Notes: generated by a model from the letters alone, not told the origin. Shown: positions 1-9,949, counted from the stretch's first letter. The stretch is 64,000 nt of DNA from Roseiflexus castenholzii DSM 13941 (GCF_000017805.1 NC_009767.1:1674001-1738000); one strand, 5' to 3'. A program made the numbers and translations.

Positions 1-3000
1 TGACGTTGGTGGCGTCGATGCGCCCGGCGATGCGCTCATTACCATTCAGCCAGACAGCATAGTCATAGGCGCCGTTGAGTTCGCCGGTCGTTGCCATCCA
101 GTCGGTCAGCGCCAGCAGTCCCCACACCGATTCCTGGGTCGTGAGCCAGATGTCGCCACGGCGAGCAACCATAAGCCAGCGCACGACGTTGGGAATAATC
201 TGGTTCTGCGGGTCGAGTCGCACAAGCGCCTGGAGCGCAATCGCGCTACTGCACGTGTCACTGCTGAATGCCCAGGAGTCTCGCGCGGCTTCCTCCCAAT
301 GGACGCCGGTGGCGCTGACAATTGCGGCATTGTTCAGGTCCGAAAGGAGTGTCTTCAGCCGCGCATCGCCAGCATCGACGCGGTGGAGCGCCAGCGCCAG
401 CAACGCCTTGCCGTACACGCCAAGACGCTCACGGTTGCCGTAGAGCGCGTCCATCCGCCCACGATCCGGTCTGCCGCCGTCGGCAAGCACGTAGAGCAGC
501 CATGCCTGCCGGTTCGCTTGCTGTGCTGTGCGCACATCGGCGTCGGCGGCGAGTTGCGCAGCGAGATACTCCGTTCCGCGCGCCAGCGTGTCGTCGCGCA
601 CGGTGAAGCCCGCTTCGCGCGCCCGCAGCATGCCGAATACCGCATACGCGCTGATGTATGGATTGCTCTCATCGTCTGCCCACCAGCCCCATCCGCCGTC
701 GGCATTCTGCCACAGGGAGAGCCGGTCGAGCGCATCAGCGACCAGGGTCGGCAGGCGCGCCTCCAGTTCGGTGTTTGTCACTCCGAGCTGGCGGAGCATC
801 CGCAGCGCCACGACATTCGGCACAAAGCGCGAGACGGTCGACTCGACGGTGACATACGGATATTCTTCCAAAGCCGTCAGACCGTCGAGTACGCTGGCCG
901 CCAGCGAAGGATCGAGCCGGATGCGCAATTCTCCCAGGCGCGCATCGACATTCGGCGGCAGCGCTACCGCCTCGACGCGCGCATCTGCCCGGTCGATCTG
1001 TCCGCCGGTCGCCACGGTCTCCGGCGCGCTGTAGCGGTAGACCGGAATGCGCCCGTCTGGCGCGGTTGCGATTCGGGGTCGCGCCGCGTCGCTCAGTTGC
1101 CCGGAGACGGCGCTGAATACCAGATCGACTGACTCTCCATCAAGAACCGTTACCTGCCAGGCTGCCGAGGCTTCGCCATTCGCCGGAACCTGGATCGTCT
1201 GCGTGATCGGCGAGGTGACCGTAACCCCATCGGCGCTCAGGGTCACCGTTGTCATCATGGGCGTATTTGTAAGATTGCTGACGTTTACTGCCAGTTCTAC
1301 CACATCCCCAACGACAAAGAAGCGTGGCGTGACCGGGCGCACAAGCAATGGCTTCGTGCTGACCAGTTCACCAGTTCCTTCACCGACGCGCGTATCCATT
1401 GTGAGCGCCACGCCGCGCATCACCCAGGTCGTCAGATTATCAGGCAGCGAAACCTGCACCGTCGCGCGCCCGCCAGCGTCGGTGGTCACAACCGCCTGCC
1501 AGAACGCGGTGTCGGCAAACTCCTGGCGAATAGTCAATCCCTGCTGAAGTGCGGCATCGCCGGTGCGCGCGGGCATCGCCTCGGCAGGCATAGCGGCTGG
1601 CGCCGTTGGCGTTGCCCCGACCATAGGGATAGCGGTCTCTGGTCCAGCCGCGCCTGCGCCCGGCGGCACATTGCGCTGCGCTTCGTCCAGCAAACGCTCG
1701 AAGCGCTCGGCGGCAACCGAAAGACCGGCGCTGGTGAACACCCCCAGCGGACGGCGACCGTAGAACCCCTGGACAATGGCATCTGGCTCGCGTGGTTGGA
1801 GCGACAGCACGGCTTTATCGACCAGGTCGAGCGACAGTTCCGCCGCTACCGGCGCGCCGTTTGTGTCGGTCACGCGCACATCGAAGGTTACTGCGTCGCC
1901 GGGTGCTGCCTGCGGTGTCGCAGTGGTCACTTCAACCCGCAGCATCTGCGCAGTCGGCACAACGGTGAGTGGCAGGACGCCGACCTTGAAATCGGCAGGC
2001 GCGCCGCTGCCGTCCGGCGGCGCAAACAGCACTGCCGAAACAAAGATATTCGGCGCGTGATCAGCCGTGATTGGCAGTTGATAGACCAGACTGCCGCCGC
2101 TGACCTGGCGCACCTCGTGGCTCAAGACGCCGCCGCGCTCGACGGTCAGCAGCGCCCAATGCGTTCCAGTGAACGGCGAGGGGATGAGGATCGTTGCTGT
2201 TTCGCCGGGGCGATACTCGCTTTTGTCGGCTATCAGGTTGATGCGATCATTATTCTCGCGCAGCCAGAGCGCATCGCCGCCGTAGACCCAGACATACAGC
2301 GAGGAGCGCGCCTCGCGCCCGCCAGCATCGCGTGCGCGCGCCAGCACCAGGTAGGCGCCACCTTTGTCGGGAGTGAACGAAACGACCGCCTCGCCATTCG
2401 CGTCGGTTGTGACCGTCTGCGTGCCGACAGGTTCGCGCACCTCACGCGACTCCCAGCGTCCGCCAGCGTCGTCCTGCACGAAGCGATTTTCCCAGGTGGT
2501 GCGCACCAGTTCGATTTCGACCGCGCGGCTTGCCAGGCGATTGCCGCGCGTGTCGATGGTCACCAGGTCGATCTGCTGCGCCGCGCCTGCCCTGCCGACA
2601 TACGCGCGCGGCGCCAGCCCGACGTACAGGTCGCTGGCATGCACGACGATAGCAGTGCGCCCGCTGATTGCCTGATTATCGCGCCCGGTGACCGTCGCCT
2701 CGACCGTCAGGCGCGCGCTGCGGGTGATAACGTTGCCTTCCGGGTCGCGCAATTCACCCGGCAGGCTGATGATCGCCTGTCCCTGCGCATCGGTTGTGGC
2801 GCTGCCGGAGAGGATCGGTTGCGGCGGCGGAGCGGGAATCCACCAGCAGAAGCGACAGACCCACACATCGCCAGACTCGTCGAAGGTGTACCTGCCCGCC
2901 CAATCAGGCGCGGGAGCGAATGGTTCCGCCAGCACATTCCACTGCACCGGCAGGTTTGCGGCCGGCGCGCCAAAAAAATAAGCGGCGCGCACTGTTGCTT

Positions 3001-5380
3001 CTGTCGGTGCACCGCGCATAATCCCGGCAGCGCGCGGCGTCACCGTCACCTCGATCTCTGGGGGACGATAGGCAGCGACCTGGAAGGGGAAACGGAACTC
3101 GCGACCGCCAACATTCAGACTGAGGGCGTACTGACCGGTCGGCGCGCCTGCTGCCAGCATGAACCCGCCGTCGAAGGCGCCGTTCGGATTCAGACTCACC
3201 GGTTGCTGAATGATCGATTCACCGGCTGCATCGTAAACGGCAACCTGTGCCGTGTTCAACCCCGGCATGAGGGTATAGCGCACATCGTCCTCGGCGCGCA
3301 CGACCCCCTTGAACCACACCCGCTGACCGGGACGGTAGATTGGTCGGTCGGTGTAGACATAGGCAGTCACTTCTGGCAGGTCGAACGACGCCGGGAGGCT
3401 GAAATCCCACGGAGTGACGCCGGTTCCCCAATCTGCGCCGAAGATTGCGAACGGCTGTCGCGCGACTGCGACCATCCCACGGTACTCGGTGCGGTTGAGA
3501 GTCGTCGTCGCCACCCCATTTGCGTCAGTAGTCGCTGTGCCCAGTGATGCGCCCTGATCGTCGAACAATTCCAGCGCCAGACCAGACACCGGCGCACCGG
3601 TCGTCAGATCATTCGCCCACACCAACGCAGTGCGCTCCGCCGCCTTCAGTGTCAGATGCAATGGTGATACCGCCAGCACCCGCGTTTCGGGATAGCCGGA
3701 AGGATGATCGAGCAACAGCAGATACAAGCCAGGATCGAGGCGCCCCCCCCCATCGACCAGATCAATGCGCACCGGTGTTGGTTCATCGCGCGGCACACTG
3801 AACTGCGCCTGCCAGCGGCGCACGAGCGTCGCGCCAGACGGTGGGGAGACGCCGTCAGGTCCGAGAATCTCACGGCGCAGCAACGCCTCGACGGGCAGAC
3901 GATAGAGCGCCAGTGATGCATTATTGACATTGGTTGCCATTAACGCAATGCGCGGCGCGCGGTTGGCGTCGAATGTCGTGATGAAACCAGGGGTCAATGG
4001 ATAGACCTGCGGTTCAAGCGGCGTTGTGCGGAAGCGCACCGCTAGCGACTGACCGGTGCGATTCCCGTAGGGATCGGCGATGTCCGGTCCGATCGCAACC
4101 GAATATTCCGTCGAAGGGCGTGTATCGAAACTGAGATTGAACGTCGTGTCGTAGAAATAGGTGTACACCTCCGTTGGTTGCGGCGTGATGGCGACATTCG
4201 GCAATACGGTCGCCGGATCGACGGGGGCGTTGAAGCGGATCGTCAACCCGCCGCGGCGTGCATTCGTCTCCCCATCACGCGGATCGGTTTCCAGAATGCG
4301 CAAGCGAGGAACCGTCTGGAACGTTGCGCTGAAATCATTCGCCATGCCAAGCCCGCCGGAAATACCGGTCAGACTGGCAGCCGCCTCAACCGTGTAGCGC
4401 GTGTCAAATTCCAGCCGTTGCGCCGGTGTGAAGACCAGCGTCTCGTCGGTGACCTGGAGATCGCCGGGGATGTCGGCGCCATCAGAACCGCGCAGACGAA
4501 ACGCTGCGCGCGCAGAGGCGGGATCGACCGGCACATTGAAGCGCAGCGTGATGGATGGTTGCAGCGGCACGAGGGTCGCGCCATCGAAAGGATTGATCGT
4601 CACCACCTGCGGACGAGCGACGGTAAAGCGCCAGGTATACTCCGACGGGAGCGGATTCCCGGTTACATCGGTCAGCCCGGCGGCGATGCGTCCGGTGTAC
4701 GTGGCGCCGCTGGCGAGCGGCGCTGAAGGGATGAAGGTGTAGATCGCCGTATTCAGCCACTCTCCGCGCCCTGCGATTGGCGGGTCGAACGTCAGCGGCT
4801 GCGGCAGGTTCGTCTGCATCTCGATTGCCGTCAGTGGAACGACAGGACGATTGAAAAAGACGGTGATAGTCGCATTGGGCTGCACGTCGGCGGCGCCGTC
4901 GGCAGGGATCACCTGCCCGACTTCGAGGAAGCCTGCGGTTGCGAAGCGGAAGCGCACCGGCGCCGCCAGGGGTATGCCATCGGCGCTTTTCGCCGTTTCG
5001 CGCAGCATGACTTCATATGTGGAAGCGCGTTTGAGCGGTGCGCCCGGCACGAAACGAACGGTGCGCGCATTGGGCCATTCCACTACGCCGGTTACTCCGG
5101 CGACGGTCAGGGCTGCCGCCACCGATGCGCGGTCCATGGGGCGGTCGAAGACCAATTCAACCGGTGCGCCGGGATCGAGCGCCTGCCCCGGTTCAGGTGA
5201 ACGGGCCACCAGGGTCGGCGCCGCCTGGGTTGGCGGTTGTGGAATATCGCGTCGTGGCGCAACCGGGGTTGGTTGAGCGGTCACGGGGGTCGGTGTTGGC
5301 TGCGGGCGCGGACTACCGCACGCGGCAAGGATCGTCACGCATACCATCAGCAATACAAACCGGCGATAGAGCGGAGGCAT
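1..5380 (-). CDS. alpha-2-macroglobulin family lipoprotein (3' end beyond window)
   Basis: A very large secreted protein, at least 1,793 residues, whose C-terminus lies outside the window. The start is the ATG at 5380, with AGGAG seven bases upstream. Residues 1-21 form a lipoprotein signal with lipobox LAAC (Cys21), so it should be membrane anchored. A Pro/Thr linker is followed by several Ig-like Big_5 domains (about residues 55-480), then macroglobulin MG domains (the 'TDRPIYRPGQ' region), an A2M domain and the alpha-helical thioester-type domain ('NADGGWGWW'). Family members trap proteases in the periplasm or at the cell surface. The site corresponding to the thioester Gly-Cys-x-Glu-Gln reads Val-Thr-Val-Glu-Ser (residues 1510-1514), so covalent trapping should be impossible. 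The family call is confident; the function of the thioester-less form is not known. Confidence 0.92.
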   Translation of the reverse strand, partial: MPPLYRRFVLLMVCVTILAACGSPRPQPTPTPVTAQPTPVAPRRDIPQPPTQAAPTLVARSPEPGQALDPGAPVELVFDRPMDRASVAAALTVAGVTGVVEWPNARTVRFVPGAPLKRASTYEVMLRETAKSADGIPLAAPVRFRFATAGFLEVGQVIPADGAADVQPNATITVFFNRPVVPLTAIEMQTNLPQPLTFDPPIAGRGEWLNTAIYTFIPSAPLASGATYTGRIAAGLTDVTGNPLPSEYTWRFTVARPQVVTINPFDGATLVPLQPSITLRFNVPVDPASARAAFRLRGSDGADIPGDLQVTDETLVFTPAQRLEFDTRYTVEAAASLTGISGGLGMANDFSATFQTVPRLRILETDPRDGETNARRGGLTIRFNAPVDPATVLPNVAITPQPTEVYTYFYDTTFNLSFDTRPSTEYSVAIGPDIADPYGNRTGQSLAVRFRTTPLEPQVYPLTPGFITTFDANRAPRIALMATNVNNASLALYRLPVEALLRREILGPDGVSPPSGATLVRRWQAQFSVPRDEPTPVRIDLVDGGGRLDPGLYLLLLDHPSGYPETRVLAVSPLHLTLKAAERTALVWANDLTTGAPVSGLALELFDDQGASLGTATTDANGVATTTLNRTEYRGMVAVARQPFAIFGADWGTGVTPWDFSLPASFDLPEVTAYVYTDRPIYRPGQRVWFKGVVRAEDDVRYTLMPGLNTAQVAVYDAAGESIIQQPVSLNPNGAFDGGFMLAAGAPTGQYALSLNVGGREFRFPFQVAAYRPPEIEVTVTPRAAGIMRGAPTEATVRAAYFFGAPAANLPVQWNVLAEPFAPAPDWAGRYTFDESGDVWVCRFCWWIPAPPPQPILSGSATTDAQGQAIISLPGELRDPEGNVITRSARLTVEATVTGRDNQAISGRTAIVVHASDLYVGLAPRAYVGRAGAAQQIDLVTIDTRGNRLASRAVEIELVRTTWENRFVQDDAGGRWESREVREPVGTQTVTTDANGEAVVSFTPDKGGAYLVLARARDAGGREARSSLYVWVYGGDALWLRENNDRINLIADKSEYRPGETATILIPSPFTGTHWALLTVERGGVLSHEVRQVSGGSLVYQLPITADHAPNIFVSAVLFAPPDGSGAPADFKVGVLPLTVVPTAQMLRVEVTTATPQAAPGDAVTFDVRVTDTNGAPVAAELSLDLVDKAVLSLQPREPDAIVQGFYGRRPLGVFTSAGLSVAAERFERLLDEAQRNVPPGAGAAGPETAIPMVGATPTAPAAMPAEAMPARTGDAALQQGLTIRQEFADTAFWQAVVTTDAGGRATVQVSLPDNLTTWVMRGVALTMDTRVGEGTGELVSTKPLLVRPVTPRFFVVGDVVELAVNVSNLTNTPMMTTVTLSADGVTVTSPITQTIQVPANGEASAAWQVTVLDGESVDLVFSAVSGQLSDAARPRIATAPDGRIPVYRYSAPETVATGGQIDRADARVEAVALPPNVDARLGELRIRLDPSLAASVLDGLTALEEYPYVTVESTVSRFVPNVVALRMLRQLGVTNTELEARLPTLVADALDRLSLWQNADGGWGWWADDESNPYISAYAVFGMLRAREAGFTVRDDTLARGTEYLAAQLAADADVRTAQQANRQAWLLYVLADGGRPDRGRMDALYGNRERLGVYGKALLALALHRVDAGDARLKTLLSDLNNAAIVSATGVHWEEAARDSWAFSSDTCSSAIALQALVRLDPQNQIIPNVVRWLMVARRGDIWLTTQESVWGLLALTDWMATTGELNGAYDYAVWLNGNERIAGRIDATNV

Positions 5381-5514
5381 ATCATTGCTCCTGTCTGTGT
5401 GTGGCACTCCTATACCTCAAGACGCCGCCGGCAAGTCGTGAGTTCCGCCAACCCCTCCTGCCTGACCCTATGCTATCATATCCGTGTGCGGCAATAAAGC
5501 GTTGCGCCTCCTGG

Positions 5515-5549
5515 GTTCTCAGTTCTCAGTTCTCAGTTCTCAGTTCTCC
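5515..5549. repeat. 7-bp tandem repeat (GTTCTCA)x4.9 abutting a start codon
   Basis: Four perfect GTTCTCA units and a fifth ending in C lie directly before the ATG at 5551. No Shine-Dalgarno sequence separates the repeat from the ATG. The reading frame of the downstream gene is open through the repeat, so a change in copy number would alter either the leader or an N-terminally extended protein. Confidence 0.85.
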
Positions 5550-5550
5550 T

Positions 5551-5886
5551 ATGCGCGCATCGCCACACCATTATGAACATCTCCTGACCGAAGCCCATCG
5601 TCTGGCAGATCAACTCCGCGCGCTCGGCGCAGTCCGGGTTATCCTGTTCGGCTCACTGGCGCGAGGCGGTGTATCACTATTCAGCGACATCGACCTGCTA
5701 GCGCTCTTCGAGAACTCTCGCTCGCCGCGCGAATTGACGCGCTGGGTCTACAGTGTCATTGACAGCAGTGAGAGCATTGACATTCTGGCATACAGCATCG
5801 ATGATTTCGAGCGCATCAGGCAGCGTCCATTCTGGAAACACGCCCTGCAACACGCACAGGTGCTCTATGAACGACCCACAACGTGA
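5551..5886 (+). CDS. MNT-type nucleotidyltransferase (antitoxin-like)
   Basis: A 111-residue minimal nucleotidyltransferase. The signature GSLARGG...SDIDLL (about residues 31-48) matches the GSxARG-x(5-6)-SDxDL active site of the MNT fold, which transfers NMP groups. It overlaps the next gene, a HEPN protein, by 20 bp, the arrangement of HEPN/MNT (type VII) toxin-antitoxin pairs in which the MNT protein AMPylates and silences the HEPN RNase. The ATG at 5551 is chosen because the family normally begins close to the helix before the GS motif. The frame stays open upstream, and another in-frame ATG near 5470 would put the 7-bp repeat inside the coding sequence. The pairing is clear; the toxin-antitoxin role is inferred. 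Confidence 0.85.
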   Translation: MRASPHHYEHLLTEAHRLADQLRALGAVRVILFGSLARGGVSLFSDIDLLALFENSRSPRELTRWVYSVIDSSESIDILAYSIDDFERIRQRPFWKHALQHAQVLYERPTT

Positions 5887-6277
5887 ATCTGACCGCTGGT
5901 GGCGTCAGGCGAGCGCCGATCTCGCCTTTCTGCCAATTGTGTTACAAGCAGGGAAGTATGACACATGCTGCTTTCTGGCGCAGCAAACGGCAGAGAAGGC
6001 GCTAAAAGCGTATCTCTTCAGTCAGGGGGAAGAACTCATCTTCACCCATTCGATCTTCAAACTGTGCGATCTTGCAGCGCACTATGATTCCTTCTTTGCA
6101 GAACTGAAAGACACGGTCAAGACACTGGATTACTACTATGTGGAAGCGCGCTACCCCAGTGCGCTCCAGGATGTCATCCCCGCTGAGTTTTACAGCGCGC
6201 GCGATGCAGAAGGAGCGATCCGCATGGCGACCGATGTGCATCGCGCAGTTGGTCAACCTCTTGCGCCCCAGGGATAA
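5867..6277 (+). CDS. HEPN domain protein (toxin-like partner of MNT)
   Basis: A 136-residue HEPN-domain protein. It has the usual opening (WWRQASADL), the central FLAQQTAEKALKAYL helix (about residues 39-53) and a THSI-type turn before the third helix. HEPN proteins paired with MNT nucleotidyltransferases act as ribonucleases or RNA-binding toxins. The ATG lies inside the end of the MNT gene (20-bp overlap), so the two are translationally coupled. A canonical R-x4-6-H catalytic motif is not obvious; the 'ARYPSALQD' segment near residue 90 is the usual conserved Arg-Tyr region of this subfamily. RNase activity therefore cannot be asserted from sequence. Confidence 0.85.
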   Translation: MNDPQRESDRWWRQASADLAFLPIVLQAGKYDTCCFLAQQTAEKALKAYLFSQGEELIFTHSIFKLCDLAAHYDSFFAELKDTVKTLDYYYVEARYPSALQDVIPAEFYSARDAEGAIRMATDVHRAVGQPLAPQG

Positions 6278-6322
6278 GTATGGATGGCAGAACCGGAGAG
6301 TTGGAAAGGAAGTTCAGCCCCT

Positions 6323-7291
6323 ATGATCCGTTTTGGAACCTTCGTCCCACAAGGATGGCGACTCGACCTGATCGAAATCGACGACCCGATCACCAAATAC
6401 GAGGCGATGACCGCCGTTGCAAAGACCGCCGATGCGCTGCCGATCTACGATTCGATCTGGGTCTACGACCACTTTCATACCGTGCCGAGGATTGAGCAGG
6501 AAGCCGTCTTCGAGTGCTGGACGATCACAGCGGCGCTGGCGCGCGACACGCAGCGCGTTCACATCGGGCAGATGGTGACGTGTGTCGGATACCGCAATCC
6601 GGCGCTGCTGGCGAAAATTGCCTCGACCGTCGATGTGCTCAGCCACGGTCGACTCTACTGCGGCATCGGCGCCGGATGGTACGAGCACGAATGGCGCGCC
6701 TACGGCTATGGTTTCCCCGAAACCCGCGACCGCATGCGCGCCTTCCGCGAGGCGACAACGATCATTGTCAAAATGTGGACGGAAACGATGCCGACGTTCG
6801 AAGGAGCATACTACCGCATCGCTGGTCCGATCAACGAGCCGCGCGGTGTGCAGAAGCCGCATCCCTCACTCTGGATCGGCGGCAGCGGCGAGCAGGTGAC
6901 TCTGAAACTCGTCGCGCAGTACGGCAACGCCTGTAATATTGGCGGCTCGCCGGAAACCATCAGTCGCAAGCTGGCAATCCTTCGCGAGCACTGCGAAACG
7001 GTTGGACGCAACTATGGCGACATCATCAAATCGAGCAATGTTAACATCGTGCTGCTCAAACCAGGCGCCGACATTGCCGCCGCCACCGAGAAGGTGCGCG
7101 CGACCTACGGATGGAGCGTCGACCAGTTGCTTCAAAATGCCATCGTCGGCACGAGCGAAGAGGTTGTCGAACGCTTGCAGGCGCTCGCGGACGTAGGGAT
7201 TGACTACCTTATCACATACTTTCCGCGCGTCGCTTACGACCACACGCCGCTCTATCAGTTCGCCGAGGAGGTCGCGCCACACATCCGTTGA
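6323..7291 (+). CDS. LLM-class F420-dependent oxidoreductase (TIGR03560-like)
   Basis: A 322-residue luciferase-like TIM-barrel oxidoreductase. The N-terminus MIRFGTFVPQGW, the segment YDSIWVYDHFH, the strand 'HIGQMVTC' and 'GRLYCGIGAGWYEHEW' are characteristic of the actinobacterial/Chloroflexota TIGR03560 subgroup that uses coenzyme F420. The substrate is unknown. The start at 6323 is preferred over an in-frame ATG at 6284 because GGAAAGGAAG lies about ten bases upstream and the family begins here. It follows the HEPN gene by 45 bp. The last codons (VAPHIR-stop) are the founding copy of the tandem repeat array that follows. Confidence 0.9.
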   Translation: MIRFGTFVPQGWRLDLIEIDDPITKYEAMTAVAKTADALPIYDSIWVYDHFHTVPRIEQEAVFECWTITAALARDTQRVHIGQMVTCVGYRNPALLAKIASTVDVLSHGRLYCGIGAGWYEHEWRAYGYGFPETRDRMRAFREATTIIVKMWTETMPTFEGAYYRIAGPINEPRGVQKPHPSLWIGGSGEQVTLKLVAQYGNACNIGGSPETISRKLAILREHCETVGRNYGDIIKSSNVNIVLLKPGADIAAATEKVRATYGWSVDQLLQNAIVGTSEEVVERLQALADVGIDYLITYFPRVAYDHTPLYQFAEEVAPHIR

Positions 7292-8636
7292 TGGAGGATT
7301 AAAGCCATGAATCGGGTAAACCGGTGCTGCCGTGCCGTGCATCCTCTGAGCTCAGGACGTGGAAGCCCCAAAGGGGCTTCCACAATCTCAGCCAGGGCTT
7401 CAGCCCGCAGCGCCCAGGTTGAGGTCGCGCCACACATCCGTTGATGGCGGATGAAGCCATGAATCGGGTAAACCGGTGCTGCCGTGCCGTGCATCCTCTG
7501 AGCTCAGGACGTGGAAGCCCCGAAGGGGCTTGCACGATCTCAGCCAGGGCTTCAGCCCGCAGCGCCCAGGTTGAGGTCGCGCCACACATCCGTTGATGGC
7601 GGATGAAGCCATGAATCGGGTAAACCGGCGCTGCCGCGCCGTGCATCCTCTGAGCGGGCTAACGCCCGCACTCAGGACGTGGAAGCCCCGAAGGGGCTTG
7701 CACGATCTCAGCCAGGGCTTCAGCCCGCAGCGCTCGCCCGACGATCTGCGCACGCTCGCGCAGACAGCTTGCACGATCTCAGCCAGGGCTTCAGCCCGCA
7801 GCGCCCAGGTTGAGGTCGCGCCACACATCCGTTGATGGCGGATGAAGCCATGAATCGGGTAAACCGGCGCTGCCGCGCCGTGCATCCTCTGAGCGGGCTA
7901 ACGCCCGCACTCAGGACGTGGAAGCCCCGAAGGGGCTTGCACGATCTCAACCAGGGCTTCAGCCCGCAGCGCTCGCCCGACGATCTGCGCACGCTCGCGC
8001 AGACAGCTTGCACGATCTCAGCCAGGGCTTCAGCCCGCAGCGCCCAGGTTGAGGTCGCGCCACACATCCGTTGATGGCGGATGAAGCCATGAATCGGGTA
8101 AACCGGTGCTGCCGTGCATCCTCTGAGCTCAGGACGTGGAAGCCCCGAAGGGGCTTGCACGATCTCAGCCAGGGCTTCAGCCCGCAGCGCTCGCCCGACG
8201 ATCTGCGCACGCTCGCGCAGACAGCTTGCACGATCTCAGCCAGGGCTTCAGCCCGCAGCGCCCAGGTTGAGGTCGCGCCACACATCCGTTGATGGCGGAT
8301 GAAGCCATGAATCGGGTAAACCGGCGCTGCCGCGCCGTGCATTCTCTGAGCTCAGGACGTGGAAGCCCCAAAGGGGCTTGCACGATCTCAGCCAGGGCTT
8401 CAGCCCGCAGCGCTCGCCCGACGATCTGCGCACGCTCGCGCAGACAGCTTGCACGATCTCAGCCAGGGCTTCAGCCCGCAGCGCCCAGGTTGAGGTCGCG
8501 CCACACATCCGTTGATGGCGGATGAAGCCATGAATCGGGTAAACCGGTGCTGCCGTGCATCCTCTGAGCTCAGGACGTGGAAGCCCCGAAGGGGCTTGCA
8601 CAATCTCAGCCAGGGCTTCAGCCCGCAGCGCCCAGG
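7268..8636. repeat. tandem array of about seven units seeded by a gene's 3' end
   Basis: Seven units of roughly 150-240 bp follow one another. Each opens with the same ~20 bp that encode the last codons and stop of the upstream oxidoreductase (GTCGCGCCACACATCCGTTG), then GCGGATGAAGCCATGAATCG, a short GC palindrome, GGAAGCCCC...GGGGCTT and AGGGCTTCAGCCCGCAG. Units differ by optional modules: CGGGCTAACGCCCGC in some, and a ~71-bp block with GACGATCTGCGCACGCTCGC in others. Short plus- and minus-strand ORFs through the array simply reflect the periodicity and are not called as genes. The array ends at 'CAGCGCCCAGGTT' near 8636. Confidence 0.9.
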
Positions 8637-8692
8637 TTAATGTTCATCAGCAGCCAGCCCTCCGTTTGGGTGAGCGCGCGCCACAACCTGTT

Positions 8693-9949
8693 TCAGGACA
8701 ACAGTTCCACGCGATCCTGAGCGCCTTCTGCCAGCAGTTCATCGGCAGCGGCGAGGAGCGCGGCGATACGTTCTTCCGAGAGCGGCGGTGTTTTCTGGCG
8801 CAAGTACAATTCCAGTGCGCGGCGCGGGGTCAATCCGTCGAGGATGCTTGCGTCACTATTTCCCAACCGTCCGCGGGTGCTCCGTTCGACCTCGACCGTC
8901 ACGGCAGCGATGACATAGGCGCCGGCATCGTCGAGCGCACGCCGGATCGCCTCAGTCTGAAGCGCATCCGCCTGTTCGGGACGCGCGTCGATCTTCACCC
9001 GCACCACTGCGCCGCGCAGCGAGCGCCGCTCGATGGCAGCCAGCACGCGCTGCATCGGGTCGTTTATACTGCGCACATCGACCGCAATTGTGACGAATGG
9101 ACGCGCCGCCAGTTTGTGAAAACGCCAATGCGCCTCACCCTTCGCCTTCAGATCAACGATGACACATCCCTTGTCTTCGTCCTCCTCGCCAAAATCGATC
9201 CGCTCGATGCTTCCGGGGTAGACGACGGGCGGATGGTCGCCAAGCGCCTGATGACGGTGGATATGCCCCATCGCCACATAATCGACGTTCGGCAGCGCCA
9301 TCAGGCTGCGCGGATAGATCAGGTCGCGCCCGAGCAGCACCTGCCGTTCGGCGCCGAACGTGGCGCCGTCAATCGTGCCGTGCACGGTCAACACTGCCGG
9401 CAGCGCCGGATCAAGGTCGTCGGCAGCCTGGCGCAGAAAGCGTTCTACCCGCTCGATCAGCATCGTTTCAATTTCCAGGAACGACGCCATGCGCAATTCC
9501 TCTTTCGTCAGCAGGGCGTGGCGCGTCACCCAAGGAAGCGCAATGACCTGAAGTGGACCGGATCGTGTCTGTAGCGTATGGATGCGCGGTCGATCGGCGA
9601 TCGTCACCCCATCGACCGCCAGCGTATCGAAGATTTCGACGGCGTGTGCGCGTCCGGCGGCAGGCGACACATCATGGTTGCCGATGAGGATAAAGACCGG
9701 CAGACCGCACGCCCGCAGGCGATGGATGCGCCGCGCAAACTCGCGTTGCTGTGTGGGATTGGGGGTGCGGTTCTTGTACACATCACCGGCGATAAGGACC
9801 GCATCTACGCCTTCGGCAAGTCCTACGTCAATCGCCTCATCCAGGCGCTCCAGGTAGTCGCGCAGACGGCTGTGCAAGCCGGTAGATGGATCAACGCGAC
9901 CATAATTTTCGATGCCAATGTGCAGGTCTGCCAGATGAAGCAGGCGCAT
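8693..9949 (-). CDS. sbcD: SbcD/Mre11-like exonuclease subunit D
   Basis: A 418-residue calcineurin-like phosphoesterase of the SbcD/Mre11 family. The five metal-binding motifs are visible: DLHIG (residues 8-12), GDVY (about 55), GNHD (about 95), a VHGT-type motif near 190 and GHIHRH near 230. With SbcC/Rad50 it would cleave hairpin and blocked DNA ends. The expected SbcC partner is not in the window. The start ATG at 9949 has only a weak ribosome site. An enzyme that cleaves hairpins beside a palindrome-rich tandem array is suggestive but may be chance. Confidence 0.9.
   Translation of the reverse strand: MRLLHLADLHIGIENYGRVDPSTGLHSRLRDYLERLDEAIDVGLAEGVDAVLIAGDVYKNRTPNPTQQREFARRIHRLRACGLPVFILIGNHDVSPAAGRAHAVEIFDTLAVDGVTIADRPRIHTLQTRSGPLQVIALPWVTRHALLTKEELRMASFLEIETMLIERVERFLRQAADDLDPALPAVLTVHGTIDGATFGAERQVLLGRDLIYPRSLMALPNVDYVAMGHIHRHQALGDHPPVVYPGSIERIDFGEEDEDKGCVIVDLKAKGEAHWRFHKLAARPFVTIAVDVRSINDPMQRVLAAIERRSLRGAVVRVKIDARPEQADALQTEAIRRALDDAGAYVIAAVTVEVERSTRGRLGNSDASILDGLTPRRALELYLRQKTPPLSEERIAALLAAADELLAEGAQDRVELLS

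Noticed and set aside
1796..3547. 583-aa plus-strand ORF opposite the macroglobulin
   Set aside because: Shadow frame; the minus-strand protein has continuous domain-level similarity.
7593..8525. Series of similar 70-160-aa ORFs on both strands in the tandem array
   Set aside because: They arise from repeat periodicity; each just ends at the copied stop of the upstream gene and lacks its own ribosome site or family.
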